DNA of 64,000 nt. Source: Nocardia terpenica (GTDB lineage Bacteria; Actinomycetota; Actinomycetes; Mycobacteriales; Mycobacteriaceae). The notes under the pieces were generated by a model. It was not told where the DNA came from and ran no database searches. It was given only the letters and a program-made list of their open reading frames with translations. Both the position numbers and the translations under genes were made by a program. Location: assembly GCF_013186535.1 (NCBI RefSeq), contig NZ_JABMCZ010000003.1:1116001-1180000 (forward strand), given 5' to 3'. Shown piece by piece: positions 8,289 through 17,378 of this stretch. The stretch's first letter is position 1, and each line of letters begins with the position of its first letter.

Positions 8289-8336
8289 TTGACACGCCGG
8301 ATCATCGATGAGAAGGTGAGAAAAGAAGCTTCTCAT
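8289..8336 (+). promoter_or_regulatory. Promoter/operator of the second MpaB-like gene
   Basis: TTGACA at 8289-8294, then a dyad with perfect 8-bp arms ATGAGAAG (8308-8315) and CTTCTCAT (8329-8336) enclosing GTGAGAAA. The -10 region expected 17 bp from the -35 box falls inside the dyad, the usual place for a TetR operator. The block matches the one at 6666-6702. This interval also contains the promoter region of the divergent tetR gene. Confidence 0.7.
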
Positions 8337-8378
8337 GCTTCTTCCGTTTCACGGAACGATCGAGGAGACGAGTCGACG

Positions 8379-9245
8379 ATGACTGCCGCCCTTCCCGCGA
8401 CCGCGCAGGAGCCGCACCTACCCGCGCCGGAACTGACTCCCGCCACCGTCCGTGCGCACCTCGACGGCATCGCCGCCTTCCTGGGCGGCGCCGCGAATGT
8501 CGTCATGCAGCTCAGTCACCCGCCGATCGGTTACGGCGTGCTGGAGAGTCCCGTCGACAGCGGCAAGGTCACGCTGCATCCGATCAAGCGGCTGCGCACC
8601 ACGCTCACCTACATTTCCGTCGCGCTGCTCGGCGACGACGAGGATCGCCGGGTGTATCGGGAGGCGGTGAACCTCTCGCACCGGCCGGTGCGGTCGAACC
8701 CGTCCAGCCCGGTGAAATACAACGCCTTCGACCCGAAACTCCAACTGTGGGTGGCGGCCTGCCTGTACTGGGGCATCGACGACCTCTACACGCGCATGCA
8801 CGGCCCGATGGAACCCGAAGTGGCCGAGGCGTTCTACCGCTACGCCGCGCGGCTGGGCACCACCCTGCAGATGCGGCCGGAGCTGTGGCCGCGGGATCGA
8901 GCGGCGTTCGAGCAATACTGGTCGGAGAATCTGGCCCTGCGTTCCATCGACGAACCGGTGCGGCAGTACTTCAACGACCTCATCGACCTGAAGGCACTCT
9001 CGTTCTGGGTGCGGCTGCCGCTCAGGAGGATTCACCGCTTCGGGGTGATCGCCCTGCTGCCGCCGCCGCTGCGCGAGCAGATGCACATGACCTGGAGCGC
9101 CCGCGACGAACGCGTCTACACCGCCATCCTGCGGGCGGTGTCGTTCGTGTGGACCCGGCTTCCGGAGCCGCTGCGGCTGTTCCCGTTCAACTATCTGCTG
9201 CTGGATATGCGGCTGCGCAAGCGATTCGGGCGACCGCTGGTCTAG
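8379..9245 (+). CDS. MpaB-like oxygenase (DUF2236), paralog 2
   Basis: A 288-residue paralog of the protein at 6721-7578, sharing KYNAFDPKLQLWVAACLYWG, HPIKRLRTTLTY and RLGTTLQMRPELWPRDRAAF. The ATG at 8379 follows GAGGAGA (8362-8368). The stop codon overlaps that of convergent putB by 3 bp. The two copies probably arose by local duplication together with their promoter block. DUF2236 proteins are common in mycolic-acid actinomycetes, mostly without assigned substrates; oxidative attack on a hydrocarbon or isoprenoid is the family-level expectation only. Confidence 0.85.
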   Translation: MTAALPATAQEPHLPAPELTPATVRAHLDGIAAFLGGAANVVMQLSHPPIGYGVLESPVDSGKVTLHPIKRLRTTLTYISVALLGDDEDRRVYREAVNLSHRPVRSNPSSPVKYNAFDPKLQLWVAACLYWGIDDLYTRMHGPMEPEVAEAFYRYAARLGTTLQMRPELWPRDRAAFEQYWSENLALRSIDEPVRQYFNDLIDLKALSFWVRLPLRRIHRFGVIALLPPPLREQMHMTWSARDERVYTAILRAVSFVWTRLPEPLRLFPFNYLLLDMRLRKRFGRPLV

Positions 9246-10204
9246 TTCCGCTCGGCGAGGGCGCGCAGGAAGAAGCCGAGATTGGCGGGCCGCTCGGCCA
9301 GCCGCCGCATCAGGTAGCTGTACCACTGGCTGCCGTAGGGCACGTACACGCGCACCGCATGACCCGTCTCGACCAACCGGCGCTGTTCGGCCGTGCGGAT
9401 GCCGTACAGCATCTGGAACTCGAAATCGCCCGGCCCGCAGGCATTGTCGACGGCCATCCGCTGCGCGGCCGCGATCATCTCGGGGTCGTGGGTGGCCACC
9501 ATCGGATAGCCCGCGCCGCGCATGAGCACGTCCAGGCAGCGCAGGTACGAGGAGTCGACCTCGGCATGCCGGTGGTAGGCGACGTCCTCGGGTTCGCGAT
9601 AGGCGCCCTTGCACAGGCGGATTCGGATGCCGCGCGCACCCAGCTCCCGGCATTCGGTCTCGGCGCGGCGCAGATAGGTCTGCACCGCGACCGCCAACCA
9701 CGGGAATTCGCGGTGCAGTTCGTACACCGCGGCGAGGGTGGCGTCGGTGGTGGTGTGGTCCTCGGCGTCCACGGTGATCCACACCCCGGCCTCGGCGGCG
9801 CGCAGGCACAGGGTGCGCAGATTCGCGGTGGCGATCGCCGGGCCCGCCGCGCCGAGCGCCTGACCGAGGGCGGACAGCTTCACCGAAACCTCCACCGGCC
9901 GAACGGGATCGGCGGAGCGGTCACCGCGGGTCGGCGCCAGCAGGGCCAGATCGTCGATCAGCGCCAGATATTCGGTGACGGCATTGTCGGCCATGGCGCG
10001 CTCGGTGGTGTTCTCGCCGAGGAAGTCGACGCTGACCATCCGCCCGTAGCCGAGCAGATTCCGCACCGCCGCAACCAGTTCCGCGCGCGTCTCGCCCGCC
10101 ACGAAGCGGCGCGCCACACCCGCGCTGACCGGGACGCGGGTCACGGCGCGCCGCAATCGCGACGATCCCGCCGCCGCCAGGATCGCCGGTCGCAGCGGAT
10201 TCAT
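9242..10204 (-). CDS. putB: Proline dehydrogenase
   Basis: A 320-residue FAD enzyme that oxidises L-proline to pyrroline-5-carboxylate at the membrane. Sequence landmarks of monofunctional PRODH are VSVKLSALGQ, WITVDAEDHTTTDATL, IRLCKGAY, VATHDPEMI and the C-terminal YLMRRLAERPAN. The ATG at 10204 overlaps the pruA stop (TGATG), so the two enzymes are translationally coupled and the intermediate can be passed on. The order pruA-putB matches Rv1187-Rv1188. No PutA-type regulator is adjacent. Confidence 0.95.
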   Translation of the reverse strand: MNPLRPAILAAAGSSRLRRAVTRVPVSAGVARRFVAGETRAELVAAVRNLLGYGRMVSVDFLGENTTERAMADNAVTEYLALIDDLALLAPTRGDRSADPVRPVEVSVKLSALGQALGAAGPAIATANLRTLCLRAAEAGVWITVDAEDHTTTDATLAAVYELHREFPWLAVAVQTYLRRAETECRELGARGIRIRLCKGAYREPEDVAYHRHAEVDSSYLRCLDVLMRGAGYPMVATHDPEMIAAAQRMAVDNACGPGDFEFQMLYGIRTAEQRRLVETGHAVRVYVPYGSQWYSYLMRRLAERPANLGFFLRALAERN

Positions 10205-11838
10205 CAGCGCTCCATGTGGGGGTAGCGGTAGTCGGTGGGCGGCGCGAAGGTCTCTTTCAGGGTGCGCGGGGCGACCCAGCGCAGCAGGTTGAGGTAGGAA
10301 CCGGCCTTGTCGTCGGTGCCGGAGGCGCGGGCGCCGCCGAAGGGCTGCTGACCGACCACCGCGCCGGTCGGCTTGTCGTTGACGTAGAAGTTGCCCGCCG
10401 TGAAACGCAGTGCGGCACAGGCACGGTCGACGGCGGTGCGGTCGCGGGCGAAGACCGCGCCGGTCAGGGCGTAGGGCGCGGCGGTGTCGACCTCGCGCAG
10501 CAGGGTGTCGAAGGCGTCGGGGTCGGCGTCGTCGTAGACGTGCACGGCCAGGATCGGGCCGAAATACTCGGTGGCGAACGCCTCGTCGCGCGGATCGTCG
10601 GCGAGCAGCACGGTCGGCCGCACGAAGTACCCTTCGCCGTCGTCGTAGGTGCCGCCCACCGGGATGTCCAGCCCCGCGGACCGCGCCCGCTCCAGCGCGG
10701 CGACGTTCTTGTCGTAGGCGCGCCGATCGATCAGCGCCCCACCGAAATTCGACAGATCGGCCACATCGCCGTAGGTGAGCTCGGCGGTCTGCGCGAGCAG
10801 GTCGTCACCCATGGTGCGCCACAGCGATTTCGGAATATAGGCGCGGGAGGCGGCCGAACACTTCTGCCCCTGATACTCGTACGCCCCGCGAATCAGCGCG
10901 GTGCGCAGGGCATCCGGATCGGCGGACGCGTGCGCGACGATGAAATCCTTACCGCCGGTCTCGCCCACCAGCCGCGGATAGCCGTGGTAGTGCGGAAGAT
11001 TCGCGCCGACCTGCTGCCACAGGTACTGGAAGGTGCGGGTGGATCCGGTGAAATGTATCCCCGCCAGGCGCGGATCAGCGAGCACCACCTCCGACAGCTC
11101 CCGCCCGTCCCCCGTGACGAGATTGATGACCCCCGGCGGCAACCCGGCCTGCTCCAGCAGCCGCATGGTGTGGTAGGCGGCCAGCGTCTGGGTCGGCGAC
11201 GGCTTCCACACCACCGTATTCCCCATCAAAGCCGGTGCGGTAGGCAGATTCCCGGCGATCGCGCTGAAATTGAACGGCGTGATCGCATAGACGAACCCCT
11301 CCAGCGGGCGGTAGTCCATCCGATTCCACACGCCCGCACCGGATTCCGGCTGCTGCGCCAGAATATGCCGGGCAAACGCCACATTGAACCGCCAGAAATC
11401 GATGAGTTCACAAGGGGCATCGATCTCGGCCTGATACACCGACTTCGACTGCCCCAGCATCGTCGCCGCGGCCACGGTCTCCCGCCACGACCCCGCCAAC
11501 AGATCCGCCGCCCGCAAGAGCACCGCCGCCCGCTCTTCGAACGGCAACTCCCGCCACCCCGGCCCCGCCGCCACGGCCGCCTCGACCGCCGCCCGCCCCT
11601 CCTCATGCGTGGCATCGGTATAGGTCCCGAGCACATGGCGATACCTGTGCGGCATGACGATATCGCCGCGAGCCCCCACCCCCACCCGATGCTTACCCCC
11701 GATGACCAGCGGAACATCCACGACAGCGCCGGACATCTCGGCCAACCTGGCAACCAGCAGACCCCGCTCCGGACTACCTGGTGCGTAGGAATGCACCGGC
11801 TCGTTTCGCGGCGTAGGGACAACCGTGACAGCGTCCAT
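10204..11838 (-). CDS. pruA: L-glutamate gamma-semialdehyde (P5C) dehydrogenase
   Basis: A 544-residue aldehyde dehydrogenase that oxidises glutamate semialdehyde, the hydrolysed form of pyrroline-5-carboxylate, to glutamate with NAD. The general base Glu sits in LVGETGGKDF and the catalytic Cys in YQGQKCSAASRAY. FNFSAIAGNLPTAPALMGNTV is the cofactor-site region. The length fits P5C dehydrogenase rather than generic ALDHs, and the partner putB follows immediately. The ATG start at 11838 precedes MDAVTVVPTP. First gene of the two-gene proline operon. Confidence 0.96.
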   Translation of the reverse strand: MDAVTVVPTPRNEPVHSYAPGSPERGLLVARLAEMSGAVVDVPLVIGGKHRVGVGARGDIVMPHRYRHVLGTYTDATHEEGRAAVEAAVAAGPGWRELPFEERAAVLLRAADLLAGSWRETVAAATMLGQSKSVYQAEIDAPCELIDFWRFNVAFARHILAQQPESGAGVWNRMDYRPLEGFVYAITPFNFSAIAGNLPTAPALMGNTVVWKPSPTQTLAAYHTMRLLEQAGLPPGVINLVTGDGRELSEVVLADPRLAGIHFTGSTRTFQYLWQQVGANLPHYHGYPRLVGETGGKDFIVAHASADPDALRTALIRGAYEYQGQKCSAASRAYIPKSLWRTMGDDLLAQTAELTYGDVADLSNFGGALIDRRAYDKNVAALERARSAGLDIPVGGTYDDGEGYFVRPTVLLADDPRDEAFATEYFGPILAVHVYDDADPDAFDTLLREVDTAAPYALTGAVFARDRTAVDRACAALRFTAGNFYVNDKPTGAVVGQQPFGGARASGTDDKAGSYLNLLRWVAPRTLKETFAPPTDYRYPHMER

Positions 11839-11955
11839 ACCTTCAGGCTAACGCCGTCCCGCACCGCCGCGTGGGACGCTCGCTACCCCGAAACGCACGG
11901 CAGATGAGCGGACTCGATGGGAATGTGGTCGCCGAAACGGCCAGGGAAATTCACG

Positions 11956-12909
11956 CTAGTTGGCGTGCAGTGCCGCGTTCAGCTCCACACCGGTCCCCTT
12001 GCGCGACACGACCTCCACGGACCCGCTCAGCGAATTCCGCCGGAACAGCAGGTTCGACTGTCCGGACAGTTCCGAAGCCTTGGCCGTTCGCCCGTCGGGC
12101 AGCGCCACCTTGGTGCCTGCCGTGACGTACAGCCCGGCCTCCACCACGCAGTCGTCGCCGAGCGAAATGCCCAGGCCCGCATTGGCTCCCAGCAGGCACC
12201 GTTCGCCGATCGAGATGACCTGCTTGCCGCCGCCGGACAGGGTGCCCATGATCGACGCGCCGCCGCCTACGTCGGAGCCGTTGCCGACCACTACACCGGC
12301 CGAGATCCGGCCCTCGACCATCGACGCCCCCAGCGTCCCGGCGTTGAAGTTCACGAAGCCCTCGTGCATGACCGTGGTGCCCTCGGCGAGGTGGGCGCCC
12401 AACCGGACTCGGTCGGCGTCGCCGATGCGGACCCCGGACGGCAATACGTAGTCGACCATGCGGGGGAACTTGTCCAGGCTGTACACCGTGACCGGTCCGC
12501 GGCTGCGCAGCCGGGCGCGGACCAGTTCGAATTCCTCCACCGCGCACGGGCCGTGATTCGTCCACACCACGTTGGCGAGCAGCCCGAACTGGCCCTCCAG
12601 GCTCAGGCCGTGCGGCGCGACCAGGCGGTGGGACAGCAGGTGCAGGCGCAGGTACACGTCGTGGGCGTCCGCCGGGGCGGCGGACAGGTCGGCGATGGTG
12701 GTGCGCACGGCGATCACGTCGACGCGGCGGGCCTCGTCGAAGCCGACCAGGTCGGCGAACCGGGTGTATTCGGGGTCGGCGGGGCTCAGCTTCTCGGTAC
12801 CCCTATTCGCGTACTCGCCGAGTTGCGGGTAGGGGAACCAGGTGTCGAGGACCGTTCCGTTCACGGTCACCGTGGCCAGGCCGACTGCGGATGCTCCCTG
12901 AATACTCAC
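11956..12909 (-). CDS. dapD: 2,3,4,5-tetrahydropyridine-2,6-dicarboxylate N-succinyltransferase
   Basis: A 317-residue left-handed beta-helix acyltransferase that adds succinyl from succinyl-CoA to tetrahydrodipicolinate, opening the succinylase branch of DAP/lysine synthesis. The C-terminal half carries imperfect hexapeptide repeats (VRIGDADRVRLGAHLAEGT, LGASMVEGRISAGVVVGNGS). It is the actinobacterial DapD type (about 317 residues) rather than the shorter E. coli type. It is divergent from dapE with about 113 bp between start codons, as in M. tuberculosis Rv1201c/Rv1202. Confidence 0.96.
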   Translation of the reverse strand: MSIQGASAVGLATVTVNGTVLDTWFPYPQLGEYANRGTEKLSPADPEYTRFADLVGFDEARRVDVIAVRTTIADLSAAPADAHDVYLRLHLLSHRLVAPHGLSLEGQFGLLANVVWTNHGPCAVEEFELVRARLRSRGPVTVYSLDKFPRMVDYVLPSGVRIGDADRVRLGAHLAEGTTVMHEGFVNFNAGTLGASMVEGRISAGVVVGNGSDVGGGASIMGTLSGGGKQVISIGERCLLGANAGLGISLGDDCVVEAGLYVTAGTKVALPDGRTAKASELSGQSNLLFRRNSLSGSVEVVSRKGTGVELNAALHAN

Positions 12910-13022
12910 GAGCAGACAGCCTACTGGGTCCGATTTCCGCTGTCGGGGGTCATCTGCGCAGCCTGTGGTCGCTCTCGCCGAATGAAGTGAGCCGAACGAA
13001 CGAAACGCTTAGGCTGGGACGG

Positions 13023-14126
13023 GTGACCCTCGATCTGCGCGCCGACCCCATCGCCCTGACCGCCGCCCTGGTAGACATCCCGAGCGTGTCTCGGGACGAA
13101 GGGGCCATCGCCGATGCGGTCGAGGCGGCGCTGCGCGGGCAGACCACCGGCTTCGAGATCGTGCGGCACGGCAATACCGTGCTGGCCCGCACCCACCGCG
13201 GCCTGCCGTCCCGGGTGATCCTGGCCGGTCACCTGGACACCGTGCCGATCGCCGACAACGTGCCCGGCCACTTCGACCGCGGCCTGGACGGCGAGCGAAT
13301 GCTGTACGGCTGCGGCAGCGTCGACATGAAATCGGGGGACGCGGTCTTCCTGCATCTGGCCGCTACCGTCGCCGACCCCGTCTGCGACCTGACGCTCATC
13401 TTCTACGACTGCGAGGAGATCGCCGCCGAATTCAACGGCCTCGGCCGCATCGAGCGCGAACTGCCGCAGTGGCTCGAGGGCGACCTGGCCATCCTCGGCG
13501 AACCCTCCGGCGGCTGGATCGAGGCCGGTTGCCAGGGCACGCTGCGCGCCCGGCTCACCGTCTCCGGCACCCGCGCGCACACCGCGCGAGCATGGCTGGG
13601 CGACAACGCGATTCACCAACTCGCCCCCATTCTGGACCGGCTGCGCACCTACCGCGCCCGCGAGGTCGAGATCGACGGCTGCGGCTACCGCGAGGGCCTG
13701 TCCGCGGTGCGGGTGTCCGGCGGGGTGGCCGGGAACGTGGTGCCCGACGCCGCCGAGGTCGTGGTGAATTTCCGCTTCGCCCCGGATCGTTCGCTGGACG
13801 AGGCGACCGAGCATGTGCGGCAGGTGTTCTCCGGCCTGGACATCGGTTTCGAGCGCACCGACGGCGCCCCCGGCGCACTACCCGGCCTGTCCGCGCCCGC
13901 GGCCAAGAACCTGGTGGAGATGGTGCATGCGCACGGCGGAGGCGGCGTGCGCGCCAAATACGGCTGGACCGACGTCTCCCGCTTCGCGGCCCGCGGCATC
14001 CCCGCCGTGAACTTCGGCCCCGGCGACCCCAACCTGGCCCACAAGGTCGACGAACATGTGCCGACGGCACAGATCACCACCGTCGCCGACATCCTGCGCG
14101 GCTACCTCACCGGCTACGCGGGCTGA
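13023..14126 (+). CDS. dapE: Succinyl-diaminopimelate desuccinylase
   Basis: A 367-residue M20-family dizinc amidohydrolase that releases succinate from N-succinyl-LL-DAP. Metal and catalytic elements are AGHLDTVPIAD (His, Asp), GSVDMKSGDAV (Asp), FYDCEEIAAEFNGL (Glu-Glu) and the late GWTDVSRFAARGIPAVNFGPGDP with HKVDEHV. The GTG start at 13023 gives an N-terminus like mycobacterial DapE (LDLRADPIALTAALVDIPS); the ATG-type extension to 12891 would overlap the divergent dapD start. Confidence 0.96.
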   Translation: MTLDLRADPIALTAALVDIPSVSRDEGAIADAVEAALRGQTTGFEIVRHGNTVLARTHRGLPSRVILAGHLDTVPIADNVPGHFDRGLDGERMLYGCGSVDMKSGDAVFLHLAATVADPVCDLTLIFYDCEEIAAEFNGLGRIERELPQWLEGDLAILGEPSGGWIEAGCQGTLRARLTVSGTRAHTARAWLGDNAIHQLAPILDRLRTYRAREVEIDGCGYREGLSAVRVSGGVAGNVVPDAAEVVVNFRFAPDRSLDEATEHVRQVFSGLDIGFERTDGAPGALPGLSAPAAKNLVEMVHAHGGGGVRAKYGWTDVSRFAARGIPAVNFGPGDPNLAHKVDEHVPTAQITTVADILRGYLTGYAG

Positions 14127-14177
14127 GCGAGCAAACTCAGGACGAACCCGTGGTAATTCCGCTGCTAGCGTGGGCGC

Positions 14178-14981
14178 ATGTCCTCCGATGCCGAGCCGCG
14201 CGCTACGCGATCACCGATATCGACACCGAAATTCAGGGGGCCGATCATGCTGCGGGGTGAGCTGAAGAACGACGGTGGCACCACCGATCAGCATTTGTTG
14301 GACGGCCGCGGGCCCACCGATTGGGTGCATACCGATCCGTGGCGGGTGTTGCGGATTCAGAGCGAGTTCGTGGAGGGGTTCGGGGCGCTCGCCGAAATTC
14401 CCAGGGCCGTCGCGGTATTCGGGTCGGCGCGCACCCGGGTCGATACCCCGGAGTATCAGGCCGCCCAGGCGATCGGCGCGGCGCTGGCGCGGGCGGGGTT
14501 CGCGGTCATCACCGGCGGCGGGCCCGGCGTGATGGAGGCCGCCAACCGCGGCGCCAGCGAGGCGGGCGGCTACTCGATCGGGCTCGGCATCGAGCTGCCG
14601 ATGGAGCAGGGCCTCAACGAGTGGGTCGATCTGGGCATCAACTTCCGCTACTTCTTCGCGCGCAAGACCATGTTTGTGAAGTACTCGCAGGCATTCATCT
14701 GCCTGCCGGGCGGTTTCGGCACCCTCGACGAGCTGTTCGAGGCGCTGACGCTGGTGCAGACCCGCAAGATCACCCGCTTCCCGATCGTGCTGTTCGGCAC
14801 CCGGTTCTGGGCGGGCCTGGCGGACTGGATCCGCGATTCGCTGCAGGGTTCGGGCAAGATCTCGCCCGGCGACCTCGGCCTGCTGCACGTCACCGACAGC
14901 GTCGACGAGGTCATCGACATCGTGGTGCGCGCCGCGGAGAACCACGGCGCGGACGCGATCGGCACGGAGGACAAGTGGTGA
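14178..14981 (+). CDS. LOG family protein (TIGR00730), upstream copy
   Basis: A 267-residue Rossmann-fold protein of the LOG (cytokinin-activating phosphoribohydrolase / lysine decarboxylase-like) family. The diagnostic motif GGGPGVMEAANRGA occurs at mid-protein and PGGFGTLDELFE later. These proteins hydrolyse nucleoside 5'-monophosphates such as N6-modified AMP to free base plus ribose 5-phosphate. The N-terminal 35-40 residues are variable. Its stop overlaps the next LOG gene by 4 bp (GTGA), indicating coupling. Two LOG genes in tandem may differ in substrate; this one belongs to the longer subgroup. Confidence 0.9.
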   Translation: MSSDAEPRATRSPISTPKFRGPIMLRGELKNDGGTTDQHLLDGRGPTDWVHTDPWRVLRIQSEFVEGFGALAEIPRAVAVFGSARTRVDTPEYQAAQAIGAALARAGFAVITGGGPGVMEAANRGASEAGGYSIGLGIELPMEQGLNEWVDLGINFRYFFARKTMFVKYSQAFICLPGGFGTLDELFEALTLVQTRKITRFPIVLFGTRFWAGLADWIRDSLQGSGKISPGDLGLLHVTDSVDEVIDIVVRAAENHGADAIGTEDKW

Positions 14982-15532
14982 GCGAGCGGCCGTTCGCGGT
15001 GTGCGTCTACTGCTCGGCCAGCACCACCGACCCCGCGCAGCTGCGGCTGGCCGCCCAGGTCGGCACCGAGATCGCCCGGCGCGGTTGGCAACTGGTGTCC
15101 GGCGGTGGGCACGTGTCGATGATGGGCGCGGTCGCCACCGCGGCCCGCGCCGGAGCCGCCCGCACCATCGGCGTGATCCCCAAGCGCCTGGTGCACCGCG
15201 AGGTCGCCGACGTGGACGCCGACGAACTGGTGGTCACCGACACCATGCGCGAGCGCAAGCAGCTCATGGAGGAGCGCGCCGACGCCTTCCTCACCCTGCC
15301 CGGCGGCATCGGCACCCTGGAGGAATTCTTCGAGGCGTGGACCGGCGGCTACCTGGGCGCGCACCACAAGCCGCTGGTGGTGCTCGACCCGCACGGGCAC
15401 TACCGCGGGCTGTTCGCCTGGATCGACGATCTGCGCGCGGGCGGATTCGTCCCGCAGTCCGCGCTGGATCGGGTTACGGTGGCCGCGGATCTGACGACGG
15501 CGTTCGACGCCCTCTCGATCCCGCCGGACTGA
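14978..15532 (+). CDS. LOG family cytokinin riboside 5'-monophosphate phosphoribohydrolase (Rv1205-like)
   Basis: A 184-residue LOG protein. VSGGGHVSMMGAVA is the variant of GGGxxGxMG, MRERKQLMEERADAFLTLPGGIGTLEEFFE carries the catalytic Arg/Glu block. M. tuberculosis Rv1205, its positional ortholog, produces cytokinin-type adenines whose breakdown products matter when the proteasome is blocked. The GTG start at 14978 overlaps the previous stop. fadD6 follows 26 bp downstream, as in M. tuberculosis. Confidence 0.93.
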   Translation: MSERPFAVCVYCSASTTDPAQLRLAAQVGTEIARRGWQLVSGGGHVSMMGAVATAARAGAARTIGVIPKRLVHREVADVDADELVVTDTMRERKQLMEERADAFLTLPGGIGTLEEFFEAWTGGYLGAHHKPLVVLDPHGHYRGLFAWIDDLRAGGFVPQSALDRVTVAADLTTAFDALSIPPD

Positions 15533-15558
15533 GCCCCGATTCTCGCCTGGAGGCGCCC

Positions 15559-17319
15559 GTGACCCATCCCGACGTCACCCTCTTCGACCTGGCCCGACAA
15601 CTCCCCACCATGGCACTGGACGCGCCGACGCTGCTGCGCGGCGCGCTCGGAATGCTGGTGCGGCCGGGCGACCGCGCCTCGGTGGGGCTGCACTTCCAGC
15701 GGGCCGCGCACCGCGTCCCGGACCGGCCGTTCGTGCGGTTCGAGGGCCGGATCTACACCTACAGCGAGGCCAACGCCGAGGTGAACCGGTACGCCTCGGT
15801 GCTGACCGACCGGGGTGTGCGGCGCGGCGACGTGGTCGGCGTGCTGATGACCAACCGGCCCGAGACGCTGTTCGCGGTGCTGGCGACGGTGAAGCTGGGC
15901 GCCACGGTCGGGCTGCTGAATCATCATCAGCGCGAACAGGTTCTGGCGCACAGCTTCGGGCTGCTGAACAGCGTGGTGAACGTGGTCGGCGAGGAGTGCG
16001 CCGAGGCGCTGGCGTCGCTGCCCGAACCGCCCGCGAACCTGCTCTACGCCGAGGAGTTGCAGGAGCTGGCCCGCACCGCCGAGGCCGTCGACCCGCCGGT
16101 GTGCGCGGACGTGCGGGCCCGCGAGCGCGCCTTTCTGATCTTCACCTCCGGCACCACGGGCCTGCCCAAGGCCAGCGTGATGACGCACCTGCGGTGGAGC
16201 AAGAGCATGGCCGGGCTGGGCGGGCTGGGCATTCGGCTGCGCGGCGACGACACCCTGTACTGCTGCCTGCCGCTGTACCACAACAACGCGCTGACCGTGG
16301 CGCTCGGCGCGGTGATCGGGTCGAAGGCCACCTTCGCGATCGGCCGCCGGTTCTCCGCGTCGGGCTTCTGGAACGAGGCGATCGCCAACCGGGCGACGGC
16401 GTTCGTCTACATCGGCGAGCTGTGCCGCTACCTGCTGGCCCAGCCCGAGAAGTCCGCGGAGCGTGCGCATTCCGTGCGGCTGGTGGTCGGCAACGGGCTG
16501 CGGCCGGAGCTGTGGGACGAGTTCCGGCGGCGGTTCGGCATTCGCCGCGTCGTGGAGTTCTACGGGGCCTCCGAGTCGAATGTGGCCTTCGTCAACGCCT
16601 TCGGGGTCGATCGCACCGCCGGGTTCGGGCCGCTGCCGTACGCGGTCGTCGAATTCGACGATGCCACCGGCAAAGCCAGGCGCTACCCGGACGGCCGGGT
16701 GCGCCGGGTGGCGCCGGGCGGGGTGGGGCTGTTGCTGGCGAAGGTGACCGGGCGCTCCCCGTTCGACGGGTACACCGACCGGGCGGCGACCGAATCGAAG
16801 CTGGTGCGCAACGCGTTTCGCGGCGGCGACGTCTGGTTCGACACCGGAGACCTGGTGCGCGACCAGCATTGGCATCACATCGCGTTCGTCGACCGGCTCG
16901 GCGACACCTTCCGCTGGAAGGGCGAGAACGTGGCGACCACCGAGGTGGAGGGCGCCTTCGCGGGCGCGCCGGACATCACCGGGGCCGTGGTGTACGGCGT
17001 GGATGTGCCGGGCGCGGACGGCAAGGCGGGCATGGCCGCGATCACCCTCGCCGACGGCGCCGAGTTCGACGGCCCCGCGCTGGCGGCCCGGCTCTACGGG
17101 CGGCTGCCCGCCTACGCGGTCCCGCTGTTCCTGCGCATCGTCGGTGAACTGGAAACCACCTCCACCTTCAAGAGCCGCAAGGTCGAGCTCCGCAAGCAGG
17201 GCTACACCCCGGACGAGTCCACGCCCGTGTACGTCCTTGCGGGCCGGGGCGATGGATATGTCCCCTATTACGACCGCTATCCCGATGAGGTAGCCGCAGG
17301 CCAGGCCCCGAGAAACTGA
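15559..17319 (+). CDS. fadD6: Long-chain fatty acid-CoA ligase, FATP type
   Basis: A 586-residue AMP-forming acyl-CoA synthetase of the fatty-acid-transport-protein branch. The P-loop is LIFTSGTTGLPKAS; VEFYGASESNVAF, WFDTGDLVRDQHWHHIAFVDRLGDTFRWKGEN (given here in parts: WFDTGDL, DRLGDTFRWKGENV) and TFKSRKVELRKQGY follow. VFYGASE and FRWKGEN are typical of FATP/SLC27-type enzymes. The GTG at 15559 follows TGGAGG at 15548; longer in-frame extensions lie inside the LOG gene. It probably activates long-chain or branched lipids imported from outside. Confidence 0.93.
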   Translation: MTHPDVTLFDLARQLPTMALDAPTLLRGALGMLVRPGDRASVGLHFQRAAHRVPDRPFVRFEGRIYTYSEANAEVNRYASVLTDRGVRRGDVVGVLMTNRPETLFAVLATVKLGATVGLLNHHQREQVLAHSFGLLNSVVNVVGEECAEALASLPEPPANLLYAEELQELARTAEAVDPPVCADVRARERAFLIFTSGTTGLPKASVMTHLRWSKSMAGLGGLGIRLRGDDTLYCCLPLYHNNALTVALGAVIGSKATFAIGRRFSASGFWNEAIANRATAFVYIGELCRYLLAQPEKSAERAHSVRLVVGNGLRPELWDEFRRRFGIRRVVEFYGASESNVAFVNAFGVDRTAGFGPLPYAVVEFDDATGKARRYPDGRVRRVAPGGVGLLLAKVTGRSPFDGYTDRAATESKLVRNAFRGGDVWFDTGDLVRDQHWHHIAFVDRLGDTFRWKGENVATTEVEGAFAGAPDITGAVVYGVDVPGADGKAGMAAITLADGAEFDGPALAARLYGRLPAYAVPLFLRIVGELETTSTFKSRKVELRKQGYTPDESTPVYVLAGRGDGYVPYYDRYPDEVAAGQAPRN

Positions 17320-17378
17320 CCACGCCGCAAACCCGCGACGCCGGAGGCGGCGCAAATCAACACAGTAAGGTCGAGATC

